Shown piece by piece: positions 38,515 through 52,260 of a stretch of DNA of 64,000 nt. The stretch's first letter is position 1; each line of letters starts with the position of its first letter. Source of the DNA: Dolomedes plantarius (lineage: Eukaryota; Arthropoda; Arachnida; Araneae; Dolomedidae). The position numbers were made by a program, and so were the translations under genes. Location of the stretch: NCBI GenBank assembly GCA_907164885.2, contig OU015493.1, positions 118,824,193 through 118,888,192 of the forward strand. Reading direction: 5' to 3'. The notes beneath the pieces were generated by a model. The model ran no database searches. It was not told where the DNA came from and was given only the letters and a program-made list of their open reading frames with translations.

Positions 38515-38878
38515 GCCCAGTGGGAGCGGTACCCCAGTTGGCAAGAGCAGCGGGCCAGTGGTCTGAACGTCCCTGGTTCGATGCTCGTCGCTGCAAATCC
38601 ACCGCCGTGTTCACTAATGGTGGACGGGGCGCGTAAAATAGGGCGTGGCTACAATGTCCTCCAAGTTCTCAAATTTACCTCTGGAGGTGCGGGGTCAAGT
38701 GTTCCGATCTCGTCACTTGACTCGGTTCAAAATTACGAGACCGGCCATTTAGCCAAGTCGGACTCCGACCCTTGTGGTGCAAATTCAAAACAGGAGCCGC
38801 ACCTTCATCGCCCATAGCCTTCGGGACTTGATCTGATGTTACTGTCGGTCAAGGGGCATAAGCAACAACAACAACAAA
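38515..38878 (+). mobile_element. tRNA-derived SINE, type 2, with (CAA)n tail
   Basis: Head with an A-box-like GGCAAGAGCAGCGG and B box GGTTCGATGC, a body with ACCTCTGGAGGTGCGGGGTC and CACTTGACTCGG, and a tail of CAACAACAACAACAA. Fragments of the same family occur at 4062-4172 and 27281-27505. Confidence 0.82.
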
Positions 38879-41603
38879 TTACCACAGTCAAATAGCGTGG
38901 TAAAAAATCCTCCGTTTATTATTTGAGTCATAGTTTAATTCCATACCCCGGAACGTTTTGAAAGAACAAGTAACTCAGTTAGGTATGAAATTTAGATTTC
39001 TTTAAGAACAGTTGAGTTACAGCAATGATGAGAGAACTAAAATAATGACATTACTTCAGTAAGTCTCACAGTGATGATGACTCAATATAAAAAAATAAAT
39101 ATAATATATTTTTTTTATGTTATGGACATGGGCTGTAGTTGAGGGCAGTTTTTCATCCAAATATAATAAGTCCAAGTAAAGAATATGTATTGAAATATAT
39201 GCCACAATATCATTTTGTTTATTGGAAAATCCGGCTAAAAAACAAGCATTAAATGATGCAAAAATGCAGGAATCAGTCTATTAGAATATTCAGCTTAAAA
39301 TGACTGCAAACTCGACCTGAACACAATAGAACACTATGACCTCTGTGCTATCACTTTAGTTATTTTCGTAGTCAGTCCCTGGTCTGGCGCGCGCTTGTAA
39401 CACCAGTCACCTGCCAGCTTCTATCAGGGGCATTACAGTCTCAATCACGACTTGCACGATTTCTTGCGGAATTCCTCATTTCCCTGCAACCCAAGCGCAG
39501 AGCCCGGAGCCATATGGACAAAATTCGCGAAAGTAGAAAATTATAGACGGCTCGAACCCATAAGGACATTTGAGGTTGACCCCGGAATTCCCTCCCCTCT
39601 TGGCAGCTGCTTCCACCAAAATTATGTCGCCCAGCAAGAGAAATGAGAACTATATGAAAATGCACAGACGGAATGAGTAGTTAGTGGCAATCTGGCGTTA
39701 CATATTTTTGTAATAAATGCATTTTTCTTACATTTCTCTTATTTCCCCCAGCTTAGAGATCACCTGCACGATAATTATTATTTTTTTCTTTTCTGAAGAC
39801 AGAAAATATTTACGAAACGCATTCCATTAATACTGCTTTAATTTCGGACTAATGAAGTTATTTCTATAATGTATTCATCCGTTGCGACAGCTTTAAATAG
39901 GAACATTCAGCTTTCTTTATAGTATAATTAATTCCCCGAAGTGAAAAAACTGATTGCATGCAAAGCAGCTGAGCGAAATAAAAGACATAATAAATGAACT
40001 TAAATGCAGGAAAAAACATAGAGTAGCATCAATAGATTTTAAAATGACCCAAATGAAAACATAAAATTAAGTCCCAGTGAGATTGTGAGTTTAACATGAA
40101 TTTACCGTGATGTCAGCCACCATGCAGCAACGTAGGAATATCTTATTTTAGACTCCTCTCTCTGACGTCACCTTTTGACGGCACTGTTCTCCCACTGTGT
40201 CTTGAAACTTCTTAGCGTAGACATGGTGATATTACTAAAAAGACTATGGTCACTGTGCGACTTTTTCGTCAAACGTGTACTGACATTTTTTTCATGACAT
40301 TAATAAAGTGAGGCTGCAGAGAGCTTTGACATAAGTGTAGTGTTTCTGTGAATATGTTTATTTTATGGATAACTGTGAATCCCTCGAAGAAACTTAAAGG
40401 AAGAAAATTTATAAAAAGAGTTTATTGAAATTCTTCAGAAACTGTTAACTATATAAACTTTATTTCGCGTTTACAGCCAGACAGCAAAAATTAACGTGGT
40501 TTTATTTTATACAAATAAAATATCAATAATAAAATTTAGGATTCAGAATGGGCTTCCATTTGGAATATGTTCTTCGAATTTAAAATTAAGGAAACAAATT
40601 AGTCTATACTTACTCTTCGAACAGATTATTCCCATTAGATGGCCTGAGAACAAAATTAACTGTTAAAAAGAGATATCAATACTTTTTTTTATTCTTAGAG
40701 ACACTTTATTTCGAGAGTTTAAGACAACAGAGAATTTAATCACATCTTCGCTGAATTTCTTGAAATGAAGTTAATATGCAGACATTGGACTTATCTTTTT
40801 TAGAGTTAACTCAAATGTTCTACTTAATCCCCCCCCCCCCATTTCAAACTAAGACTAATCTATTTCTAATACTATAAGGTAAAATATACACTAAAGTTCG
40901 GTAGGAACTACGTAATAAAGATACTCATTCAGGGTTTCAACCAATTGTTTCTACAGAAATGAAACGGAACAGTAAAAAAAATTTTTTTAGCATTCACCCA
41001 CACAAAAGTCAAGTATCAAACAAGCTCAAGGTAAATCAAAGAAAGGCATTAACAGAATGTTATGTTACATTAAAAACAAATCTGGCGGCGTGGACCATTG
41101 TTTGAAACACACATGTTCAACACTGTAGATACAATTTATGATATTGAAGGTCGGAGACTACGAAAAAAATTAAGTAAAACATCATTACAAACGTAATTTA
41201 AATTCAGTTCGAAAATAAAGCTTGCAAAGTTTGTCAAACACTGGAAAATGAAACAATTTAAATATTTCATTCAGGATTTTCAACTTGATTTTAATTTTAA
41301 TAAGGAAATGAATTATTTTTTTACATTCCATTTCATTCATTCTTATTTCGCTCTTTCAAAATCACGATTTAATCACAAACATTTTCCCACTAAAGCACTT
41401 GATCATTTATGTTTGTGTTTATGTGTTAGTTTTTAATCAGTACTCTTGGTTTACATATCCATGTGTACATTATGTACTCAGCATGAGCAAAAAAATTCAG
41501 CTTTAAATGGGGAATTAAACATTTTGAATAAGAATATTTATTCAAGTTCTTGTATTGACGTATATTGGGGCATAAAATTAAATTTACTTTTATTATTTTG
41601 CAG
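38879..41603. other. Upstream flank or 5' intron of the bowl-like gene
   Basis: No transposon with clear ends and no recognisable coding exon. Because the exon at 41604 begins at an acceptor, at least its right edge is probably intronic. A (C)10 run occurs near 40830. Confidence 0.4.
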
Positions 41604-42492
41604 AGGATCAATTAGAAATGAAGATGCAAGAGATGAAACCGTTCAACAAATCCATATCTGTTGAAAGGCCTTCAATCATTCAAGAATCAAATCAGCGTCC
41701 GCCAGAGGTGCACTTCAACAACAAGAAACTCCTAGTAGCCAGCACCCAGTTTCTGCCCGGTTTAGTCATGCATCCATCAGCCATGCATGGGTTTCCTCAG
41801 CCAGTCTTTTCTAGGACTCATCTTCCATTGTCCCCGTTACCTATCCTTCCAGCTTACACTATGGCTGGATGTGTGCAACAGTTCGGCAATTATCCATTTG
41901 TGATGGCAGATGGAATATCTCCAAAACAACCGACGGCTAGTGACGCCATACCAGATAGGCTTTCGCCAAAGTCTGCAAGACTAGGACATTCGAAAAGCCT
42001 ATCACCGAGTCCTGAAAAGTCATACTCCGTGCAATCCACCTCAACCAGTTCAGAGCCATCTGAAAAGTTGAAAACCACTAAGTCCAAGTTCGACTTCTCT
42101 AAACTCGCTGAGTCTGCGACCTCCAAAGATGATCCTCCACCAGCCCACAGCAATAGTTTATCGGCCATGAAAGGAAGCCCGTTTGAAGGAAACCCTTCGA
42201 CATCCCCTAAGGCTTCTGTAGCTCTCATTACGAGTCACACTTATCCATTTATATCGCCATATTATACTCTTGGTGCCATGGGATTAGCGACGGACTATTT
42301 TGAGCGCAAACTAGCCAGAGGCAGGGGATCATCGAGGCCAAAAAAGGAATTCATCTGCAAATACTGCCAAAGGAGGTTCACTAAGTCCTATAATTTATTG
42401 ATTCACGAACGAACTCATACCGACGAAAGACCATATACTTGTGACATTTGTCATAAAGCATTCAGGAGGCAGGATCATTTAAGAGACCACAG
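41604..42492 (+). CDS. bowl: Odd-skipped family (bowl-like) zinc-finger transcription factor, internal exon
   Basis: This is the first recognised exon of a C2H2 transcription factor of the odd-skipped/bowl/sob/OSR family, which acts in the nucleus in segmentation, leg-joint and gut patterning (family knowledge). Counting from the ATG at 41618, residues 1-240 are Ser/Pro-rich with a FDFSKLAES stretch at 158-166. Then RPKKEF leads into finger 1 (C247, C250, H263, H267) and most of finger 2 (C275, C278, H291). The finger linkers and the QDHLRDHR helix match the family closely. The exon is bounded by a pyrimidine-rich acceptor ending TTTTGCAG and a GTGAGT donor. The frame is open upstream of the ATG back to the acceptor (D-Q-L-E), so that Met may be internal and a 5' exon is likely missing. 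Five fingers fit Bowl or Sob better than Drosophila Odd, which has four. The family is secure; the exact paralogue is inference. Confidence 0.9.
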
Positions 42493-44231
42493 GTGAGTAA
42501 TTTATTGCTGACTACTTAAAAAAACGAGCATACAAAGCTGATCGTGGAAAACTAGTTGCTGAAAATTAGTCGCTCCTCCTAAACAGAAGAGTTTTATTTT
42601 TCGTCTCTGTATTCTTCTATCATGTACTATATGAGTTCACATATATTTTTAAGCAATATCCTGGTATGATTTTTCAATTAAATGCAAACTATGTTGATAA
42701 TCTGCATTCAGTAAAATGCAATGGAATTAAAGAGCATATAGTTTTTTGTTTGCAATATTTCTATCAATTTATCTTAATATAATTACTTATTTTGCTTTAT
42801 AAAGTAATATGTACAACTAAAATAGGTAAATTTCCCCAGAAGCCTGATACTTTTATTTCTGATATTATTAAATATTTATAGAATTCCGAGATAAGAAATA
42901 TTTTTCTGAGTACACAACGAGCTACGTATTAGGGAGGTTTATTACGTCTAAACGGCAATCAAAAGTTTTACAATACTGCCATAATGTGGGGAGAACGTAT
43001 ACCTAAGCATATTCAATAACACATATACATACCATAATGTCAGTATGGGCATGTGTAGTTCAGTTGCTATGTTACGCACTCAAGGATTACTTACCTGGAA
43101 CTACGTGACAAACACAACCTGAAAATTATTTGTATTTGGAGCCACATAAGTCACAGTACATCTTCTCATACAGTAAATTCAATCTTGCAGATTTAAAAAA
43201 CCCGAATACTTCTGATGATACAGAGTATATATTTCATATAAAATGCCATTTACTGTATTTCCTTTGTAATTTTCCGTTATTCTTTGCTGCTGTCAGATTT
43301 CGCCCATTTAAGAAATCTACTTTCATCTATTTTCTCTGTGAGTTTATGAGGAAATAAGCAATGCATTGCAATGTTGTAAATTTGGCTATAATTATTTCTG
43401 TAAGCTGGAGCATTTCTCTTAAAAAGCATCCTGTTTCTAACTTTTTATCGTTATAAAATAATTAAAATCTGGGTAAATGTAAAAAAGGGAGTACCCTTGA
43501 CGTAGTTTAGCGAAGTTTTCGAAATTCACCAGTCACACTAAATTAAGGATCTTATAAAGAATTTGGCAATTGTTCAATAATGCTCTTCAGTTTGGAATTA
43601 TTACAATTTGTCAATTATAATTCTTCTATTAGGCTCTTGTAAAGAACTGGGTATCACTTTTAACGTGGGCGATAAATGAGCAAAACTTATTGTTATCTGA
43701 TATGTTCTGCAGTCAGTCTTATAAATGAATAACAGGTTTGTATTTAACAGATTTTTCTTCAGTGACATAGACGCCAAGAGTTTATTATTGCCAGCGGAAA
43801 ATTAACCTTCGACTGATGAGTATTTATTATTAGGGCATGTTTTCGTTTTATTGTTTGCATTACAATATCCTGTTCTTTAGTTTCAATTATGAGGAGAGAA
43901 TATCATTTAGGATTTATTCTGAAATATTTATGCTGTTTAAATTGCCTAAAACTGGCTGGATGTTCTGTATATACACGCAGTTTTGTTGTCCGCTATGTTG
44001 CCGTTTCCATTGTCTTTTAGTGTGATTTTTGACCAATTTGGAAAATTTCGTTGAACAAAGCCAAGGGTTACCCACTTTTTTACATTCACCAAAATCTAAA
44101 TAAATATTAATTTTGATTAAATTTGATTACTTAAATGAAAGCAAAGAATCGAGTGACCGAGAAATTTAAGTAGTGCTATGAACTGAGCACAAAACATAAA
44201 ACTGGGTCTAATTCTCCTTTCCACCTTTCAG
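42493..44231 (+). other. Intron of the bowl-like gene (phase 2, within finger 2)
   Basis: A 1739-bp GT-AG intron: GTGAGT donor at 42493 and TTTCAG acceptor ending at 44231. It interrupts the Arg codon between the two zinc-binding histidines of finger 2, so neither exon alone encodes that finger. I see no clear transposon inside it and no supportable open frame. Confidence 0.9.
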
Positions 44232-44628
44232 GTACATTCACTCGAAAGAAAAGCCTTTCAAATGTGGAGAGTGCGGCAAAGGATTCTGCCAATCCCGCAC
44301 CTTAGCCGTTCATCGGATCCTGCACATGGAGGATAGCCCCCATAAATGTCCGACTTGCGGAAGGACCTTCAATCAGCGCAGTAACCTGAAGACCCACCTG
44401 TTGACGCACACAGACATCAAACCCTACAACTGCGATGCCTGCGGAAAGGTCTTCAGACGCAACTGCGACCTCAGAAGGCACACGCTGACGCACACGCTAG
44501 GGCTACCCGAAGCGCCTTGCGAAGAGGGCGGACTGTCCCCTGGAAACAGCTGCGATCGCTTCTATCCTGGTGAGGACGATGACGACGACGACAGTCACTC
44601 GCAAGAAATAGTCGACGTCGAAAACTGA
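44232..44628 (+). CDS. bowl: Odd-skipped family (bowl-like) zinc-finger transcription factor, terminal exon
   Basis: This is the last coding exon of the same gene. It follows an acceptor CTTTCAG and completes the split Arg codon (AG|G), giving [12 protein letters not shown], which restores finger 2 and leads into fingers 3, 4 and 5 ([24 protein letters not shown]). Joined, the two exons encode about 423 residues from the ATG at 41618. The linkers HSKEKPF, HMEDSPH and HTDIKPY are typical of the odd-skipped family. After finger 5 there is a short tail with six consecutive Asp residues ending in IVDVEN and a TGA stop. The tail is short compared with fly Bowl. No other coding exon is visible downstream. 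The exon is markedly GC-richer than its surroundings, as expected of a conserved coding region. Confidence 0.93.
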
Positions 44629-44856
44629 AGGAGGCACTGATAGTCAGATGGAGCGTGACACACGGGTTGACCAAGCAGTATTGCGGCAATTCACTTCAAG
44701 GGGCAACTCTCCGGATGCACGAAATCTTTGATGTCTTTTATTTACTTGGTTGCTCTTTTCTTGAAACTGAATATAAAACAGCCAGAAAAGTCTTGAGTCT
44801 GAAATTTAAAAGCAGCGAATCCATTAGTATTTACATAACGACCTTTGCCGAACTGA

Positions 44857-44862
44857 AATAAA
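44857..44862 (+). promoter_or_regulatory. Candidate polyadenylation signal of the bowl-like gene
   Basis: An AATAAA hexamer lies about 230 bp after the TGA and just before the large TA microsatellite. It would give a short 3' UTR. Other AATAAA motifs occur further downstream, so use of this one is inference. Confidence 0.4.
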
Positions 44863-44945
44863 AATTAGAAGTATAGAACCTTCTCGTGGAATGACTTGTA
44901 TAACATTCAAATTTACTGAAAAAAAAGCATTAGTAAATAAATAAA

Positions 44946-45278
<333 letters not shown>

Positions 45279-45281
<3 letters not shown>

Positions 45282-48200
45282 GGTTAAAAATTTAGTCTCA
45301 GTCCCTTTTTTCCGGGACTGATACTCATTTCCTTAGCACGTAATCTTTAATGTTGCGGAAATTTGGATTAACTTTGACATAGGTGAGACAACATACTTCA
45401 TCTCGAATGCCACTGAGCATCCTAATACATGGCTAGTGGCATTCGCGTAGTTACTGTAGTTATGTACCCAGAAAATGGTTCAGTGATATTGAACACAGAT
45501 CTTTTAAATTGGTCATTTCTGAGTAAAGATCTTCCAAAATTACCTGTTTTTACTATTATAATTTTAAATTCTTATATCGAATTTAAAATTTCCTCATCAA
45601 TTCATAGATTTACTGCTACGAATACGAACCTCGACTGTAAACTTAAATATAATCACAACACCAAATAATTCTCTATTTTGACTCGGAAAGCTCCATATTG
45701 AATAATATAGTGTAAACTCTTGAATACTAAAAATTTCAAATTTTAAGTAAGGAAAGTTAAATCATGCAGGAGTGGATAGTTCTTCAGCATTAATTAAGAG
45801 CTTCAAACAAACATGTTCTTTTCATTTAACTTAAAAAAATCGTGTATGCAACCTAGAAAAATATGGCACCTCATTTATTTGAAATTTCTAAAATACGTGT
45901 GATATAAGATTAACAATAAAATTCCTAATGAAGAAAAAAGTGCTTTTCATATGCATAAACAATGACTCAAAATATATGACCGGTTAAGGTCACTTTAGAT
46001 ACTGACAGTAATAACCTAGATATATAACTTCAGTATTAGTAATGGTCATAGGGAAAATGATTTGTATTTCTTACAAATTTATTACTTATCCTGTAGCTAC
46101 CAAATATTTCAGTATCAAAAATACCTTATTTATTAATAAGTCAAAAAATTTAAACGTTCACAGACAAAAAAGTTATATATTGAACAATAATCAAATTTAA
46201 ACAATATATATGTGATTAAAATATAAGATGATCGTGTCATATTAGTTTTTATCATTTATAAATGTACACTAATAATGCTCATCTAAAAGAACAAATTTTT
46301 CTATTCAAAATGCGCCAACTCTAATGTAGTCGGTAAGTTTTAAATTTAGACCACGTCAAGACTTTTCTGTTAACAGTATTTATTATTTTAACATTGAAAT
46401 GTTGCATTATATTCAAATGTGTGGCTTTCCTTTGTTTTCAGTCCTGCACCAAGCCGCTAATAGAGTGTTATCCAGTGTATATGCTTGTATCTATATACCT
46501 GAGAATTATTGTCCTTGTAAATATCACTATATAACGAAAGAAGAGCATTAGTCAAACAGTCAGTTATAAAACACAATGCCTCTCTCCCTTCCTTTTACAA
46601 AAGGATCAAAATGTTCTTATTAAGAATCCGTAGAAAAATGTATACTTTGTTCCTGTGTGTTTATTTAAAGAAGAATTCGTTTGACTTTAAGAAACTTTTG
46701 CTGTTTTATTTTTTATTCATTCTGGATAGGTAATTTTGCACAAATAATTCAACACAATGTCTAGCGAAAAGCTGTAAAAATGTTCTTGAATGTAAGATGA
46801 ATTTTTAAAAATTAAAAATTATATCTATTATGTTATATATAAATAAAATTTATTGAAATATAAATGACTGATTCATTTTATTGAAACTCTTAATCTTTAT
46901 ATAGCCCTAAGTATTTAACGAAAAATTCCTATTTAAAGCTACTTTTTGACTATAATTATATGACACATTATACTCATGCATCAATTTATTTTGAATCACA
47001 CTTATTTCGATATATTTTAAACGCACAATTACACAATTAAAAAATATGCAATAGTTTTATGATCACGCCTCAAAACTCTGTCTGTTTAAGAAAGCGTGAC
47101 AGTGCCTTAATTACGTCTACATAATGCTCAGCTAATGCCCCTTCTTATCTTGTTTTCTTTTCTCGAAACATTTATATGCACCATGAACTTAATATTAATA
47201 AACGTACTGAAATGAGTCCCAAAATTATCTAAGGAACCGTTAATAACTGCAATCCATAAGGAACCTCAAAATAATTTCTAGAGACTAGATGATGCGTTAA
47301 AGAATAGAATCTATTTATGGCGGGCAATATTTCATAATTTTCAATATTTATGCCAAGATAAGACTATTTTATCCTCTGAGGAACCAGTAAGAATTGCAAT
47401 CCATAAGGAACCTCAAAATAACTTCTAAAGACTAGATGAAGCGTTAAAGAATATAATTTATTTATGGAGAGCAATATTTCATAATTTTCAACATTTATGC
47501 CAAGATAAGACTATTTTATCATCTGAGGAACCGGTAAGAATTGCAATCCACAAGAAACCTCAAAATGACTGCTAGAGACTGGATTAAGAGTTAAAGAATA
47601 GAACCAATCGTTGGCAAGCAATATTTCATAATTTTCAACCTTTACGCGAAGAAAACACTTTTGTAGTCGCGTAGTACATTGATATAAAATTAAGCCCAGT
47701 TGTACATATATAAAAATTAGCGTATATTGACGCTGCTAGTTACAGTATCTATAGAAAACAAATTGTTTTATGTTTTAACATAAACAACTATAATAATTTT
47801 TATAACAATTTGTTGGCTAGCAGTAAAATAAGCTAAACTGAAATTCATTTATATATTGATTTGTTTTTAATGATATGCCAGAGAAATAATTCAAGTGCTA
47901 TAATCTCAATATGCAATCGATTATACAATTAAATATTAATGTTGAACAATACTGACTAAATAAATGACTTTCTCCTAAAGTTTGAGCCCAAACGTACAAA
48001 CAAAATTCAAAATAAAAAAAATAAAAAATAAAAAAAACTTCATAAAGAAACTGCATTGCATTTTCAAGTTAATTATGCCCTCTTAAAGATTCCCATATTA
48101 ATTTTTGTCTGAAGGAGAACACGCTAATGTATTCGAAATGAAAATAAGCAAAATCTTTCGTCTTTCGAAGAAAAGACTCATACGGATGCGTGGAAACGAA

Positions 48201-51200
48201 TCATGATCAATGAAATCTGACACAATGTATAGAAGAAATACGTGCACTTTTTGAAAATACTGGAATTTGTTTCATAGAAAATTAAAAGCAAACAAAAAGT
48301 GTGACTTTCTGTCAATTCTAACAAAGTTTTTGGGAATACATTCCTTTTATTAGACAACCGAGTGAATGGAATTCTTTAAAAGGAATATTTTTCACAAAAT
48401 TTATTGAAATTGTGATTATCATATTAATTCCTTTTAAAGCGATCTCAGCAGAATAAAGTAAATCGAAAAAAAATTGAAATAACAGGAAATAAGACACGAG
48501 ATTAAAAGAAAGTAAATGAAATAGACTTGTTTCAAATTCTCATTCTCGGGATAAAGTTTTGAAAAAATGAAAATTCCTAGCATTGCCCAGATAGGTTTGT
48601 TGGGAGAACGCCAACGTCAAGAATTGGAAGCCTATGTTCGATTACTTATCAACGCGCAGAAGAGAACAAGTTGACCATTCAAGGGTATAAAATTTAAGTA
48701 TTTTATCTTGGTCATTTTCTTTCAACAAATTCATAGTTACAATATAATAAGTAAACTCCCCATAATCCCCGAAGGCAAAATACTCTCTCAACCAGGCTTT
48801 TTTACAGATGAAAAATTAGCCACATCCGTCAATTTCCTTATTATTTCGCATAAATCGAATTTAAAACAATGTAAGAAGTTTATTGAAAGCAGTTCGTTTT
48901 TATGACATGCTTTGTATTTTACAGTTATCGGTGTGCGTTTTCCTCTTTTCCTCACGCATCCTTGAAGTAATCCTCACTGATTATAGGAAGATCAATGCAT
49001 CTCAAGTCCTCAGGATATGTAGTTAAAAATCTTGGGAGCTGACTCATACGAAATTCCTCATTTTGAAACTCATTTTGTAAAAATGCCCTAACACGGCATC
49101 CATACCCCTCGTAACACGGTTTTTTCATTGTCCTTAACCTTCTGAGTCGGTACCAGCCGGAGTAAAGAAGCTGGGGTATTCTGTTTCAAAAGTAGCTGCC
49201 ACTTGTTAGTGAAGCTCGCGAGACATTTTTTGAGAGCTTCCTTTTCTTCTGAAACCCTCGACATTTTTTTTTTCGTAGCTGTCTGCGCATTGCACGTGCC
49301 CGTCACTCATAAGTCGAAGCATGATATCTTCGAAGGGGAGTATCCTCTCATTTAGTGAGGTTTTTTTCTTCGAAGGGTAGCTTGCAAACTACTGATTTCA
49401 GGTTAGGTGGTTCTCAAATGAATTATTTCGTAAAACAATGAAATATGTTAAAAAAAATTCTCGATGGACTAGTTCAAATATTTACGACAGCTTTTTATCT
49501 GCCTCGTAGTTCTCAACTTCAGAAATTTATCTAGACTTGAGAAATTTGAAAAGCAGTGTTTCTCAAAATGCAACCTCTTTTTTTATTGTATTTGGTAATG
49601 ATTCGTTGATTTTTTTTATTGGTAAGATTGAAAATGGGATAATCTGAATGCTGGGAAATAACGCGAAGTCTTTCAAATAAACCTGTTTGGTAGCTCATTT
49701 AAGACACAAATTCATGCTTTTACAGGTATTTTATCTTAAGTTCCATTAAATCTACTAATTTCATAATGATTTCCTAACCTGTTTATCTTGCGCACTAAAA
49801 CATGAGAATGGTTTTTTCGTCATCTTTCAATTGAGGCGTCCATATGTGTTCGTATGTTCTCGTATCTCGACGAATTATATGACAGGTTGCACATTTAGTA
49901 TTTTCCACAGGCTGTACATTCATGCTGTTGAAGATGTATAAAATAAGAAATACATAGTTTTTATTTCAAATGTGAAAGTAATAACAAGAAAACCATCAAT
50001 GTCCAAGGTTAATTTGTGATGTTTGAGACCAAAATCTGCTACTCATATACTCAGCTAGCAAATATGAGGACCAATCCAGATCAACCAAGGCCTTATTAAA
50101 AAGACCTTGCTCAAAAGAAACTTTCTTTTTAGAGACAATCCTACCCTTTTGATACCTTCTATTAAGATGTTTCCAACAAAAGAGAGAGAATACAATGTTG
50201 GATACAGAATATTCTCTCAGTTGAATAGAGAGTCAGGTTTCAGATTTTCAATTCAAATATGAATACATAAATAAAATATTAATGAACATGTGTCATTCCC
50301 CTGCCAAATTCAGCTCATGACAGTTGTTCATATTTTAAGGATGCTACCAATCATCAATAGTATCAAATTAACTCATATATACTCCCCTATTTGGTTCATA
50401 TTAAATGACTTAAATGTGTGATATAATTATGACAATTCTACTATCATAATGATAATATTTAAAATTTTTAATATTTTTTAGTATTTATTTGGTGATAGAG
50501 GCTTTTATATGTCCTGTTGAAAGGAAAAGGTGTAATTTTTAATTTTACAGAAAGAAACACTTTAGACATTTTGCTAAAATTTACCTCATTTCCCAAAATA
50601 CGCTGCACAAGTCCGTAGACTAATGTAAAATGGTTGACTACTCTCGATTCTGAGGGAAGAAAGAATCGAAGCGAATACCACAGCCAATTAAGCTACTGAT
50701 TATTCACAATAAATTATTTTGTTGTCAGACCTCCATCCCATCTACCTCCAGAAACCAATTCTCTTTTCTTACTCCTATTTCATTCCCTTCTGCAGTTCTG
50801 TAGTGAACTGGAGAACACAGCTTCGACTGCTCTCAATTTGTTAACCGTACCCGATGGAGCAAGCGTGGCGCAACGCACAGCACGAGTAATTGAATCATGC
50901 TTTTGCCACCGCTAGTCAGGCGATACTGGTGACCTCAAGGAGTTCTGTTCCGACCCTCCCCGTAAGGAGGGGGTGTACGAGGGTCGAGGTATGCGCTGAA
51001 GGAATTTATGAACCGAGCTACCGCCGACGCTATTACAGAACTGGAGAAGCTGAGGGGGTAGATATTGGATCAAGTTGCAGATTTGTTGGGCAGCAGTTTC
51101 ACTTTGCACCATGTGAGTGCGAAACGATAGTCTGTTTGCAGTGGAAAGGTTAACTAAGTTACGAGCAGATAAATTTATGATATTTCTTAAGCAATCTGGG

Positions 51201-52260
51201 CAAAATATTTTCTCTCGACATATGGTGAGAAAGAATATCCTCAAAAGAAACCGTCAAATACATTTATAATGCAGAAACCCCGTAATATATTTTTTCTTCA
51301 GATTTAAGAAACAATATTAAGAGTTCTTAATATGCAAAGACATGCGTTATCTTCTATCAATATCTTCATAAGAGAAATTTTAAATAAATAATACATTAAA
51401 AATATGAAGATACTAGAATAAACTGAGAAAATAAGACTAGATCTAGAAAGCTTATTTTGTCTCAAATCATTTCATAACGGGAAAAGGTGTACGGCTACAA
51501 AATTTCTCCGGAGGAAATTTTGCGGTATCTGTGCCTCCATGGAAATTTTGTTTTATTACCATACACTGGTAATACTACTCAAAGTGTCCGATTCTATTTG
51601 GCTTAATGAGTGTTAATATTCATACACAAGGTAACGATAATGAACTTCCTGTGTAAGATTCCTCTGCCCATGATTTTACTGTAGTTGTGGCTACACAGAT
51701 GAGATATCTGATGCTGAATAGCTTGTCTTGGAGATGATCTAGTTACGTGAAGTTTCGTGACTAATTCGATTATCTTTATATTGTGGGTTAATGGAATTAA
51801 AAGCCCGCAAAACTCTCAAGAAATTAACGTAAAAATGGGCTTTATACTACTGTGAATATATTTATAAATATTTGCATGCTTTGTCACGATGTATCAGAGG
51901 AGCTCGCTCAGACATTGGCTAATAATGACATATTTGAACAAGTCGGTACCAGAAAGAGCTACCCAGAAAGGCTATGTTCGCTTTCTCCCTCGACAAGAAA
52001 TTTCATAACCATTGCTGGAGGACATTATTGGCTAAATTGTGGTACATGAATTGATTCCAAAGCGAATAAAAGCACATTATTCCATATTGGTAAGCAACGC
52101 ATATACGATGCAATGCAGTCCATAATCCCAAGAAACATAAACCCCTACCGAATCGCTATGATAATTTTTCCAACATATTGCTGGGTGGAAATGGCGATTA
52201 AAAGTATTAAATATTAAAAGTTAAAATTTCCCAGGTTCTTTTACCCCAGGCTGTAAACAC
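45279..52260. other. Intergenic DNA downstream of the bowl-like gene
   Basis: Very AT-rich. Contains the 147-bp tandem repeat (47233) and two slightly GC-richer patches (49080-49320 and 50850-51130) with frames of 70-110 codons that I cannot assign to any family. No transposon ends found. Confidence 0.4.
47233..47665 (+). repeat. Tandem repeat, 147-bp unit, 3 copies
   Basis: GGAACC starts at 47233, 47380 and 47527, exactly 147 bp apart. Each unit contains ATTGCAATCCA.AAGGAACCTC and GCAATATTTCATAATTTTCA. The third copy is the most diverged. Non-coding. Confidence 0.92.

Noticed and set aside
41890..42228. 112-codon minus-strand frame inside the zinc-finger exon
   Set aside because: Antisense shadow of the bowl-like coding exon with no recognisable domain.
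44302..44493. Minus-strand frame opposite the terminal zinc-finger exon
   Set aside because: Shadow of the conserved coding sequence on the + strand.
45320..45341. Short stem CAGTCCC...GGGACTG followed by AT-rich DNA, like a bacterial terminator
   Set aside because: Short chance hairpin in a eukaryotic genome; no meaning assigned.
49088..49306. Minus-strand 72-codon frame with a Lys/Glu-rich stretch
   Set aside because: Could be an exon, but no splice-site pair, homologue or transcript evidence is visible.
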